A model generated the notes under the pieces. The model worked only from the letters and a program-made list of their open reading frames with translations, was not told the origin of the DNA and did no database searches. The translations under genes were made by a program, and so were the position numbers. A stretch of 64,000 nucleotides of DNA from contig CM067550.1 in the NCBI GenBank assembly GCA_034509755.1, forward strand, positions 16,175,001 to 16,239,000. Direction: 5' to 3'. The stretch comes from Anisodus tanguticus. Taxonomy: Eukaryota > Streptophyta > Magnoliopsida > Solanales > Solanaceae. Positions 55,202 to 64,000 of this stretch are shown one piece after another (position 1 is the first letter of the stretch; every line of letters begins with the position of its first letter).

Positions 55202-58118
55202 TGTAACACCCTGTACTTTCGGACGATGGTTTAAGCAGCTAGACGTATGGAAGTAGACCCGAGCCCAAGAGAATTTTGGTCATAGGATCAAGAGCTCAGT
55301 GTATAAATGGGCGAAGTCCCAAAACAATTTAGGATTTAACAAGTGTGACGACGGGGATCAATAATAATATTTTGTATGCTCCAAACGATGTTATGAACTA
55401 GTGCTATATCGCACGATTATAAAATTGGGTATATGAAGGTTTTATAAGTCATCAAGATTTAAGTTAATTGAGATTATGAAATTAATTATGGGAATAATTG
55501 GTTATAGAGGGACACAAGGATGTAATTAAGGGAAGTTAGTGGGACACAATTGTATTAATTATGGAATCCACATGGCACTACTAGAATCAACAAATATATG
55601 ACTCATATATGTATAGTGTTTGTGGCTTCATTATAGCCAAGTCTTTCCTTAAATAGATGACGACTAGGTAGGCCCCACAATCCAATAAATAAGTAGCATT
55701 ACATATGAAATTTCATTTTTGTATTGTGATTTTCCTTGTAAAAAAATGTACCAACAAATTAGATCTTTAATTTGGCTCAAGATAAGCCAAAATGCAACAA
55801 CTATTTCATATTCATGGAAATTGAATTGAAGGAAGAAAAGAAACGTTCCAGCAATTTGCTAATTATTGTTTAATGACCTACTTGTTGGAAATTTGCATTT
55901 GGTGTGGAGGTTGCGTCCACCCATATTTAATGACTTAAACACTAGGGTTTCGCATGTTGGAGGCTTTGTCTCTTCACACGTGCATAATCTACTAAGTGAG
56001 TACATGACCGTAGGGCCAAGGATAGTAAAATTTCATTAAGAAATGAAAGAGATATTGGTCCACGAAGTAAGGTGTTTGAGGCATGAAAATATGGTGTGGG
56101 ACAAATCTACCACATCGGTGGGAAAAAGAAGAATTGTTCTCTTTATAAGCCTAAAAAATGGATAAGGTTTTGGGACCCCAAGAGGTAACACATGTGTTTG
56201 AAGGAGGGAGAACCTAGGTGTGCTTGAGTTCGAGGCTAGCTCCACACGCGCGCCGCCGCCTGTCCGTCCGGGTCATGAGTCATGGACTACTTATGACCCC
56301 AAACTGTTTCGTATAAACGTTTCTGGCCATGAATACTCACTTAATCACCTCTCCTCCTCCTAAACACTATATATTGCCTGAAACAGATTTGAGGTAAAGA
56401 GGGAGGATTAAAGAGAGAACAGAAACAATGGAGAAATTTTCCATTATTCAGCAAGTCGTTTCGTGTTTGTTTTCTTCGTCAGAATCAACCTATTGGCTTT
56501 GTAGTGTTGATTAGTTGCTATTTTATCTTGGAAGACTATCTATTTCCCGCTAACGTAAAAGCATATATACGGGGCAATCTTGTCTTAAAGACAGAGAGCC
56601 ATCTCTTGACTCAGCTACAGTTGTAACAATCCAGATTTAGTGTTTCTTGATTTCAGGTTATCAAGATTCAAGACTCTACAAGCTTGCGGCAATTATAATA
56701 TTGGCCGTTTCTTTATGCTTTCAAACACTTGTAATATTTATTTACTTTCTGTACTGCTTTGATTCCAACAATTATATCCGACACTACTCTTGGCTAACTC
56801 TCACTTTTTGTGATTTGAAGTAGTCAATCATTCATGTAAGCTCGGGGGCAAAATAGGTTGATTCGTCGTTGTTTAAGATTAGTTCATAATGGACGGTTGA
56901 TTTTGTGGTAGTTGTCGGAGGGTTGATATTCAAAGGTATGTTAAGGCAAATCCTTCTTTCTTTTGGTATGTTATAAGTACGAAAGGTAAATGTAATACTT
57001 GTACATAAATGATTCTACTCTTAGTAGTTAAGGATGTTCATGTTATTCATTCCTATTGTTAAAGCATGTCTAAATACGTTCCTAAATCCTTATTGAAGTA
57101 AATGGGAAAGATGTTAGTATTCATAAGTTAATCGGAGGTGAAGCAACATTACATCACTTCGAAAAACTTATAGTGTCATATTATCATATCATTTATGCAT
57201 TACATTCATGTACATACCTTGATCTCAAATGAGTTCTATACTCTACTATATGTATCCATTATTTATGTATGGGGAATGAGAAAAGGGATACGATGTTATA
57301 TACGCACACCACCTGCAGCTGGTACAGATATTCACGATGATGATTATGCCCACAGAGGCCGATATGATATGATAGGATGCCCACAGAGGCTTGATGGCGT
57401 TATATACGTATATGTGCATGACCGCATTGTGCATGACATTTAGGCATATTATGGCCCTCAGAGACATTCTACACAGACATGATACTTATGCATATTATGA
57501 CCCTCAGAGGCATTCTGCACAGACATGATACTTAGGCATATTGTGGCCCTCAGAGGCATTCTCTACTGGTTGGTTGTTTGTTGTCTCAGGTCTCTATTAT
57601 GCTATTTTTCATGTCTGACATACTCGGTACATTATTCGTACTGACGTCTCTTTTGTCTGGGGACGCTGTGTTTCATGGACGCATGCTCAAGTAAAGAGGG
57701 TGATGATTCGTACTAGTAGGTTGCTGGTTCAGCTGATATTGGAGCACTCTGTTTGTTCCAGAGTTGCAGTCTATTTGTGGTACGATATTTTGTTATGCGT
57801 TGGGGTATGGCGGGGCCCTGTCCCTACCTTGTGATGTCACGTACTCTTTAGAGGCTTGTAGACAATTGTCATGTGTATAGTAGTCGTGTATGGCCTTGTC
57901 GGCCTTAGTATGTATATATATGTAGGTTGGGTCCTTCTGGTTGTAAGATTTTGCATAGCTCTTTTTCAGTTCACTATTTTCATATATCAGCAGGGTATCT
58001 CATGGTGGCCCTCGTGGACTATGATAAATGACGGTTATATGCTAAATATATGATTAGTGGTACTCGGCAAGTAAGGTCCGGGGGCGCCCGTCATGACCCT
58101 CCGGTATGGGTCGTGACA
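55202..58118 (+). mobile_element. Solo LTR of a Ty3 chromovirus in the NLR LRR exon
   Basis: It starts TGTAACACCCTGTACTTTCG and ends GGGTCGTGACA, the same terminal sequences as the Tekay-like LTR at 39329-41232. It has no gag or pol and has perfect CATCT TSDs. At 2917 bp it is about 1 kb longer than that relative. It includes ~46-bp tandem units at about 57439-57565 (TTAGGCATATTATGGCCCTC-type) and a TATATATT core near 56368. A solo LTR results from recombination between the two LTRs of a full element. Confidence 0.85.
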
Positions 58119-58607
58119 CATCTTGAATCCCTCAAGCTGGTTTCCAGTAGCTATTCGGCTAAACTTCCACATGAGTTCAGTTTCCCCACTAAACTAAGGG
58201 AGTTGACTTTGTCCAAGTTTCGTCTACCCTGGTCTGAAATTTCAATCATTGGAGAATTGCATAACTTGGAGATTCTAATGTTACTTTCCAGAGCCTTTGA
58301 AGGGAATCAATGTGAAGTGAATGTTTCAGAATTTCCTGAACTCAAATACTTAAATTTGGACAACATCGACATTTCACAATGGTCTGTCTCTGATGATTCT
58401 TTTCCTAAGCTTGAATGTTTGGTTTTAACCAAGTGTAAGCAGCTTGAGGAAATCCCTTCTCATTTTGTTGATGCTATATCTCTAAAACGCATTGAAGTAA
58501 ACAGGTGTGGCTGGTTTGTTGCCAATTCAGCCCTGGAATTTCAACCCACGCAACATGAAGAAATGGCAAATGACGCATTCACAGTTAAAATACAGCCTCC
58601 AGACTAG
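58119..58607 (+). pseudogene. R1-like NLR pseudogene, piece 5 (C-terminal LRRs)
   Basis: It reads HLESLKLVSSSYSAKLPHEF, then FPTKLRELTLSKFRLPWSEI, LHNLEILMLLSRAFEG, FPELKYLNLDNIDISQWSVS and FPKLECLVLTKCKQLEEIPS, i.e. four or five LRR units. It ends with EEMANDAFTVKIQPPD and stops at 58605-58607, the usual type of C-terminus in R1-like NLRs. The open frame at 58050 begins in LTR sequence, so its apparent start is false. The C-terminus appears full length. Confidence 0.85.
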
Positions 58608-58789
58608 GCTAGAGGACTATCTGCTTGACTCTTATCTGGTAAACTATTGTCGTGTTCACCTAATTACTTACACTCATTCATTTGTCTTTTACACCAGAAC
58701 TTGTTTATTTGTTAGTTTTATACTTACGTTGGGTATCTGTTATATCCTTGAATCTGAGTGCTAAGAGATGAAGTATAAGGGAACCACTA
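58608..58789 (+). other. NLR 3' flank
   Basis: T-rich sequence, probably 3'UTR, up to the start of the Ogre-like LTR. The exact border is not visible. Confidence 0.35.
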
Positions 58790-60514
58790 ATAATGTTTAG
58801 TTAACTAAACATCCTAAAGAGCAGTATTATCCAGCACATACTAAGCACCTGATAATACATACAAAGCATGTTTAAATACATTAGCTAATCATAACTTATG
58901 CCACTTACGAAATATTCCTATATTATCTAATCATAATTAAAGAGGTTAAAATATAACATGCTAATTTATACTAAATCAGCAACACACACACAAACATGGA
59001 AAGTAATAAAAAAAATGGGAGAAATGTGATCTTACTGACCTTCTCCGGGCAGCGAACCGAGGCGTGTTTCGAATCGTCGACCCCGCTCAGAGAAGTTATT
59101 TGGAATTCTGATTTTGCGTTTTCAGAATCCTGATTTTTTATTTCTAATTTTTTCTTTTGAACTCGGACCCGACCCGACCTGGAAAACAGACCCAGAAATG
59201 TAAAGAATAAAAAGGGCAGATTTTTGAATTAAAACTAGTATACAAAAGGGGATTTTCGGATTTAAAAGTATGAAACAAAGAGGTGTATTTTCTAAACCAA
59301 AACTAAGAACAATCAAACCATTTTTTGATTTTCGGATTTGTTTTCTTTGATTTTTATTTTGTTTTCGGACTGGGGACTTTTTGGGTTTTCAGACCTCAAA
59401 AACTGACTTCGAACAAACAGTCCCCCCCCCCCCCCCCAAACAAATTTTGAGACCAAAAAAAAGACCCCCTTCGGATTGTTTTTGACCCGAAAAAATCCCC
59501 CCTTTCACACAACCCCCAAGGGCTCTATTTATAGCCCAGAGTTGAAGGTTCAACGACCTCTTCAAGAAACATGTAATTTGAAATTTGAATTCAAAATAAA
59601 GGAGGAAAATGTGATGGTTTCCGACAGATTTTTGAAAGGTAGAGATGATGATAAAGGGGTATGGATTGGTGCTTTTACCCATCGAATTTGAAGATGTAAC
59701 CAAAAGATTTTGGGTTTCCTCTTTCACAACTATTGTCGTAGTTTTTGCAGGCCTGAATCTTCAGGAAAAGGGACGGGTGATGCGAGAGGTCGATGGTGGC
59801 AGTGGTGTTGGTGTTATCCGGCGGTCTGAAGGTGGAACCGGCGTGAAGGGCTGCTGGATTTTTTTTGGTTTTCATTCGGTTTTGGGGAAGATTTGAGGGG
59901 TCTTAGTGCTGGTGGGTTTGGGGTTAATGGAGAATGGGCATTTGTGCTCGGGTTTAGCCGATTGGGTCCAATGAAATGGGTGGTCGGTTGGGCTGGTGAG
60001 GGTGAAATGGGTTGGGCGAAATTGGAATGTTGGTGGAATTAATTAGCCCAATTATAGTATGAATTAATTGGTAACTAATCTAATTCCCTTAATTTCTTTT
60101 CCTACTTTAATTAATTAAAATATGCTTCTTCATCCTAATTAATTTCCTAAAGTGCATACATATATAAATTCACGATACAAGTGATTTAATATATGATTAG
60201 TTTGAGAAAAAATAGAATATTCATATAGATAAAAGAAAATGATCAATTTAGTAATTGGTGAAATATTATAAGAGAAAATCGATCACCAATACCGACGTCG
60301 GAATACTAAAATTATATTGTCTTTTTGATTACTTTAATTATAAAAACATAATACCTAGTATTTTCAAAACTGTGGTAATTGGTGAAAATATCCAAATTTA
60401 TTTTTGGAGAATTTCCGAGACTGAGAAGCATAGTGAAATTAATTAAAGCTAAAAGGATGGCCAAAATGAGGTGCAAGCAAATAATCGAGAGAGAGGGGAC
60501 AAAATTGGGTGTCA
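58790..60514 (-). repeat. Ogre/Tat-like LTR (3' LTR), minus strand
   Basis: The minus-strand LTR start TGACACCCAATTTTGTCCCC is at 60514, directly after AAAAGGGGCATATGT, a purine-rich tract. The LTR runs left to roughly 58.8 kb; the left end is approximate because no TSD can be checked. A homopolymer of 16 C lies at 59422-59437. Confidence 0.6.
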
Positions 60515-60949
60515 ACATATGCCCCTTTTTGGCCGGAGGCGATGAAAGAGTTTTCGGCCAAAGACGTTGACTGATTAGCCAATTTTGTCCTGATCGTCGA
60601 GACTTGAATGAAGATTAGGGATGCATGGGTGAAGATAGAATTCCGAGGGAGGAGAAATTGCGATATCAGTAAATTGAGAAGCAACAGTTGGTGCTGATTC
60701 AAGAAATAGTGCCCCAGGATCGAGTTGTGATGATACTGTTGCAGATGTGGCAAAAGATTGGGAAAGAGCGGAACGACGTTCAAAGTAGGCCGCTGACCAA
60801 AATTGCCTCGGTTTTGCCGTGAGAGATAGTTCCACATTGTGCTGAAGCTCTTGCCGATTAAAGCTCATGCAGACTAAAGCTTAAGATAAAATTAGTGCAT
60901 AACTGCTGAGATAAAATGGTAGAGAATGAGTACATAAAAAATGTGACCC

Positions 60950-61260
60950 TGTGAGTCAAAATGACGCCTTTGCACAGACGTAATGTAAAATGACATCGTT
61001 GTGTAGACGTAATGCTGATGGCGTTATTGTCTGGATGTAATGCTGATGTCATCATTGCATAGACGAAATGTAATGATGTCGTTGCATAGACATTACACGC
61101 TTGTGACCCGCATGAGTTTAAATGATGTCGTTGCATAGACGTGATGCAAAATGTCATCGTTGCATAGACTAAATGTAATGATGTCGTTGCATAGGCATTA
61201 TATGCTTGTGACCCGCATGGGTTTAATTGACGTCGTTGCATAGACGTGATGTGTTTGTGA
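60950..61260 (-). repeat. Minisatellite in the Ogre-like untranslated region
   Basis: About ten diverged units of 24-35 bp built around GATGTCGTTGCATAGACGTGATG on the plus strand, with a longer ~110-bp period (ACACGCTTGTGACCCGCATG recurs as ATATGCTTGTGACCCGCATG). It is followed by a run of 15 G at 61290-61304. Confidence 0.75.
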
Positions 61261-61304
61261 ACTGTATTCAAAGAAAACTTATGAGTTTTGGGGGGGGGGG
61301 GGGG

Positions 61305-62020
61305 CAATCGATTCGTATTGTCTTTGTAGCTTTGGCCCTTGATTCTTGCACGTCCTACTGGCTTGGACTTGTAGCCCCTGTCTGGTTTTCAGTCTTGGCT
61401 AGTTATTAATGAAAAATAATTTGTTGAAAATAATTTGCTTATAAGAAAGTATGCATATTAATAAGAATTTCTGTCGAGCTCTCTAATAGTGACATGCAGT
61501 GAAATGAAGCAAACGTCTTATCCAAAATCCTTCTTCTGACTGAAGACTTAGTTGGACAATACTTTTCCATCTATCGGCGTTTTCTTGCAGTGAACCCTTA
61601 AAATTTCCCCAGTTTCTGGTATGTGAGGATGCTGGACTTCCAACTGGACAGACAGGGTCTTGTGTAGGTTGCTCGCTTGTCCTACCAAGGAGATCAGATG
61701 AGCGTAGCTCGCTATAAGCAAAATAAGGGAGAAAATTTCCTAATGGCGAGATAGAGGCCGACATAGGCCGCCTACATATCCCAACAAGGGAATCAGGTCA
61801 TAACCTAGTTCGTTACAAACAAAGGGGGTTGTATGGTTTTTTAACAATGGGACCGAAGCCGATATGGCCGCCTACATATCCCATCAAGGGAATCAGGTCA
61901 TAATATAGTTCATGTTATAAGTAAATGAGATTGGTGCGGAAATTTGTGCTTTAAAGAGACGGAACCTGACATGGGTTCTTTGCGTATCCCGCCAAGGGAG
62001 CGCAACTTTTACATCATAGA
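61305..62020 (-). repeat. Ogre-like untranslated region with diverged repeats
   Basis: No open frame of interest. Between 61750 and 62000 there are three related segments containing GGCCGCCTACATATCCCA and AAGGGAATCAGGTCATAA (the third more diverged). Confidence 0.55.
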
Positions 62021-62029
62021 AAAATGCAT

Positions 62030-62340
62030 TACATAGAAAAATTCCTAAATGCAGTATCTTTTCACTGCATCAGTGTTTATAGTTTTTGGCCATTCTGTTA
62101 TGATAAAATTGCCTGTGACAAACTACGTTCATCCAAATTTTCATCCATTAGCATCTCCGTACCGATTCTGTATCCACTTGGCTTTGATAATTCTCAGAGA
62201 GGGTATTTCTACCTCTGCTGATAACACAACTTCTGTTCCCTAGACTAAAAGATACGGCGCTGCCCCAGTAGAAGTATTGATTATAGTGCGATAGCTCAAA
62301 AGTGTAAAGGGCAAATGCTCATGCCAATGCTTGTAATTTC
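62030..62340 (-). pseudogene. Ogre-like integrase C-terminal remnant
   Basis: The minus strand reads NYKHWHEHLPFTLLSYRTII, then NTSTGAAPYLLV, a stop, then GTEVVLSAEVEIPSLRIIKA. This is the end of the Ty3 integrase core (the TGxTPYxLVYG region). The internal stop and the absence of everything upstream make it a fragment. Confidence 0.7.
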
Positions 62341-62799
62341 GTCGTTTGGAATTTGTTCGTTTGTTTCGTTACATGTCACATTCACATTATCGACAAATTT
62401 ATTAGTTTGCATGCTCAAAGGGGAAAGAAAACTATTAAACAAAATGATTTTTTTTAAAATAGCAAAAGAAATGTGGATTTGTCGTTTAAGCTTTCAAAAG
62501 GTGGAGGCAAAACATATTAAATGCATAAAAGCGATTCAGGCCTCAATCTGAATCGCATTGTTTCAAAAAGTGCTAATACAATTTCTACCAAGCTTCCCGG
62601 AGAAACAGGGCTGGGGAATAGGTCTAATTTTCAAAAACATCTCCCTATTCTGCATCCCAAATGGTTGGGTCATCATCATAATCATCCAGAATCACATTGC
62701 ATTCTACTTTTTCTTCAATAATGAAAAGACTTTTGACTCCCTCCACGAGGTTGTCTGCATCGTCTTCCCCTTATTCCTAAGCAGCACATGCCTTGACAA
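62341..62799 (-). other. Junction region between gag and integrase remnants
   Basis: No recognisable protein. A large internal deletion of pol must lie here. Confidence 0.45.
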
Positions 62800-64000
62800 A
62801 TGACTGATTCAGAGGTGGAATGAGCCTTGGTAAGGGAGTGTCTTCTTTCTTTTTAAGACTAAATTCAGACTCCAAAGTCCCTAAAACCCATTTTCTTCTT
62901 TTAGGACCGGCATGATAGTCCTTTCCAAATTGTATTCTTCATTGACGGTGATAATATTCACACTGGCATTGTCATGATTTGGCAGGGGGTTGTTGTGTAC
63001 ATTGGGGGGAGCTTCTTTCAGTTGGATGACTCCTTCTTTTATTAACGCCTCGATCTTATCTTAGAGTATAGCAATTTCCAGTGTCATGCCCAGTGATTCC
63101 GGAGTGGTATGGACAACACGTGGTCTCGTCATACGATCTTGGATTAGGATTAGGGATCTTTCCAAGGATCAGTTAGAGTATCCCTGCGATTCTCAATCTT
63201 TCATATAGCTGGGGTAAAGGTTCGGCTAAAGGTGTATAGGTTTTTACCGGCTTTCTTTCATAGTTTGTGCTGGGTCTGTGAGTGTTTGGCGGTTGGCTTT
63301 GTGGTTGAATTGAGTATATAGGTTGATATTGTGGGGAATAAGAAGGTGTTCGAGGTGCATTATATATTGGATGGGTATGGTAAACAGGGTATGGAGCATG
63401 TGAGTATTGATAATAATGTAGATGATTTTGGTTATTTTTATTGTAATAGAGAGGTTGGGGTAGTGGGTTTTGGTAGGTTGAAAACTGGTTTGGCCTACGC
63501 TCCTAGACGGTCATGATAGAGGACATTACATCCATCTTCTTCTAGGTGTCTCCCCCAAATGAATTTGACTGGATTGCTTTACTTGTCGCTTGCAATGCGG
63601 CCAAGTTTGTGATTCTGCCTGTTTTGATACCTTTTTCCATGAAGTCCCCCATTTCCACGACATCAGAAAAACTCCGCCCTATGACGCTTATCATCCTTTC
63701 ATAATATGTTGTGACTTTTAGGGACTGCACAAATATAGTGGTCATTTCACTTTCGGCCATCGGAGGTTGAACTTTTGCTGCTTCTTCCCTCCACCTCATG
63801 ACATACTCCCTGAAAGTTTCTGTCGCTTTCCTCTCTAGCTTCATTAAATAAAATCTGTCCGGGATGGCGTCAGTGTTAAATCTGAATCTATCCACAAAAT
63901 CTTGCACCATTGCACTCCAATTATACCACTTTTGCGGGTCTTGGCTTGTATACCAATCAAGTGCCTCTCCTGTCAAACTCTTGATGAACAATTTTATTAT
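62800..64000 (-). pseudogene. Ogre/Tat-like gag, partial
   Basis: The frame 63542-63991 reads MFIKSLTGEALDWYTSQDPQ, then FVDRFRFNTDAIPDRFYLMK, FREYVMRWREEAAKVQPPMA and YYERMISVIGRSFSDVVEMG, a Retrotrans_gag capsid domain of the Ogre/Tat type. It is open to the window's edge, so the N-terminus is outside. Downstream (63540-62800) a Pro/Tyr/Gln-rich stretch and a CxYHSGITGHDTGNC-type knuckle (about 63110) are readable in broken frames. The 149-codon open stretch suggests modest age. Confidence 0.82.

Larger units (their letters stand above)
58790..64000 (-). mobile_element. Internally deleted Ogre/Tat-like Ty3 element, runs off the right edge
   Basis: On the minus strand: gag (63991-62800), directly followed by the C-terminal end of integrase (about 62340-62030), a repeat-rich untranslated region (62010-60515) and the 3' LTR. 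Protease, RT, RNase H and most of integrase are missing. The pairing of gag type, GTGTCAACATATGCCCC tract and repeated GGCCGCCTACATATCCC words is characteristic of Solanaceae Ogre/Tat elements as I know them. Confidence 0.7.

Noticed and set aside
58050..58607. 185-codon gene starting at 58050
   Set aside because: The first ~23 codons lie in the solo LTR. The real reading frame is the continuation of the NLR LRR from 55201.
59422..59437. Run of 16 C (and a run of 15 G at 61290-61304)
   Set aside because: Homopolymers of this length are unstable and error-prone in sequencing; no biological claim is made.
60950..61260. CRISPR-like array of short repeats
   Set aside because: Units vary in length and sequence, spacers are not unique, and the setting is a plant retrotransposon untranslated region.

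Overview
The window is nuclear plant DNA and almost certainly comes from a Solanaceae genome; the genus cannot be fixed from the sequence. The evidence is: an R1-type (late-blight-resistance-like, Solanaceae-domain) NLR; Solanaceae SINE sequences with tRNA-like A and B boxes; Ale/Retrofit and Tork/TNT1-94-like Ty1/copia elements; a Tekay-type Ty3 chromovirus; an Ogre/Tat-like Ty3 element; AT-rich intergenic DNA; and spliced genes. There are no bacterial features. Only one gene looks intact, a cysteine-rich receptor-like kinase (CRK). Almost everything else is retrotransposon sequence or genes broken by it.

Layout. (1) 1-7.0 kb: a decayed plant transposon-derived gene ('putative plant transposon protein' type) split by a Ty1/copia element at 410-5180. 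That element has a perfect CTTGT target-site duplication (TSD), but its 5' half (LTR-gag-protease-integrase) is inverted relative to its 3' half (RT-RNase H-LTR). (2) 7.0-9.4 kb: AT-rich DNA with two SINE remnants and an organelle-like insert containing a plastid ycf2 fragment. (3) 9.4-13.4 kb: a CRK gene with TATA box, 5'UTR exon, 1.2-kb 5'UTR intron (carrying a reversed SINE) and seven coding exons that sum exactly to 649 codons plus stop. (4) 14-18.4 kb: a probable Ty3 solo LTR on the minus strand, itself split by an internally deleted copia element at 15282-17712 (TSD AAGAG) that still carries a 433-aa RT/RNase H frame. (5) 18.5-19.8 kb: an element with terminal inverted repeats and non-transposon-like internal DNA. 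(6) 20.5-25.6 kb: a nearly complete minus-strand copia (TSD TGCTT) whose LTRs start TA instead of TG. (7) 25.6-27.8 kb: AT-rich DNA with a C-rich tract and a G-rich tract.

(8) 27.8-58.6 kb: one R1-like NLR pseudogene, all on the + strand, in five separated pieces: 27840-28031, 36184-37049, 52951-54462, 54558-55201 and 58119-58607. The DNA between them is a Tork-like copia (+), a truncated copia (-), a Tekay chromovirus (-), a second truncated Tork-like copia (-), one ordinary intron, and a 2.9-kb solo LTR with perfect CATCT TSD. Conceptual removal of the solo LTR plus one TSD copy rejoins the leucine-rich-repeat reading frame. The NLR also has its own stop codons and a frameshift. (9) 58.6-64 kb: a minus-strand, internally deleted Ogre/Tat-like element (LTR, integrase C-terminal remnant, gag) running off the right edge.

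How the parts relate: the CRK is an independent extracellular-sensing kinase, and the NLR is a dead intracellular immune receptor. I see no new enzymatic system. The novelty lies in genome architecture: an immune receptor opened by nested insertions, a copia with a pre- or post-integration inversion inside an intact TSD, and several recombination scars that can be read directly from the sequence.
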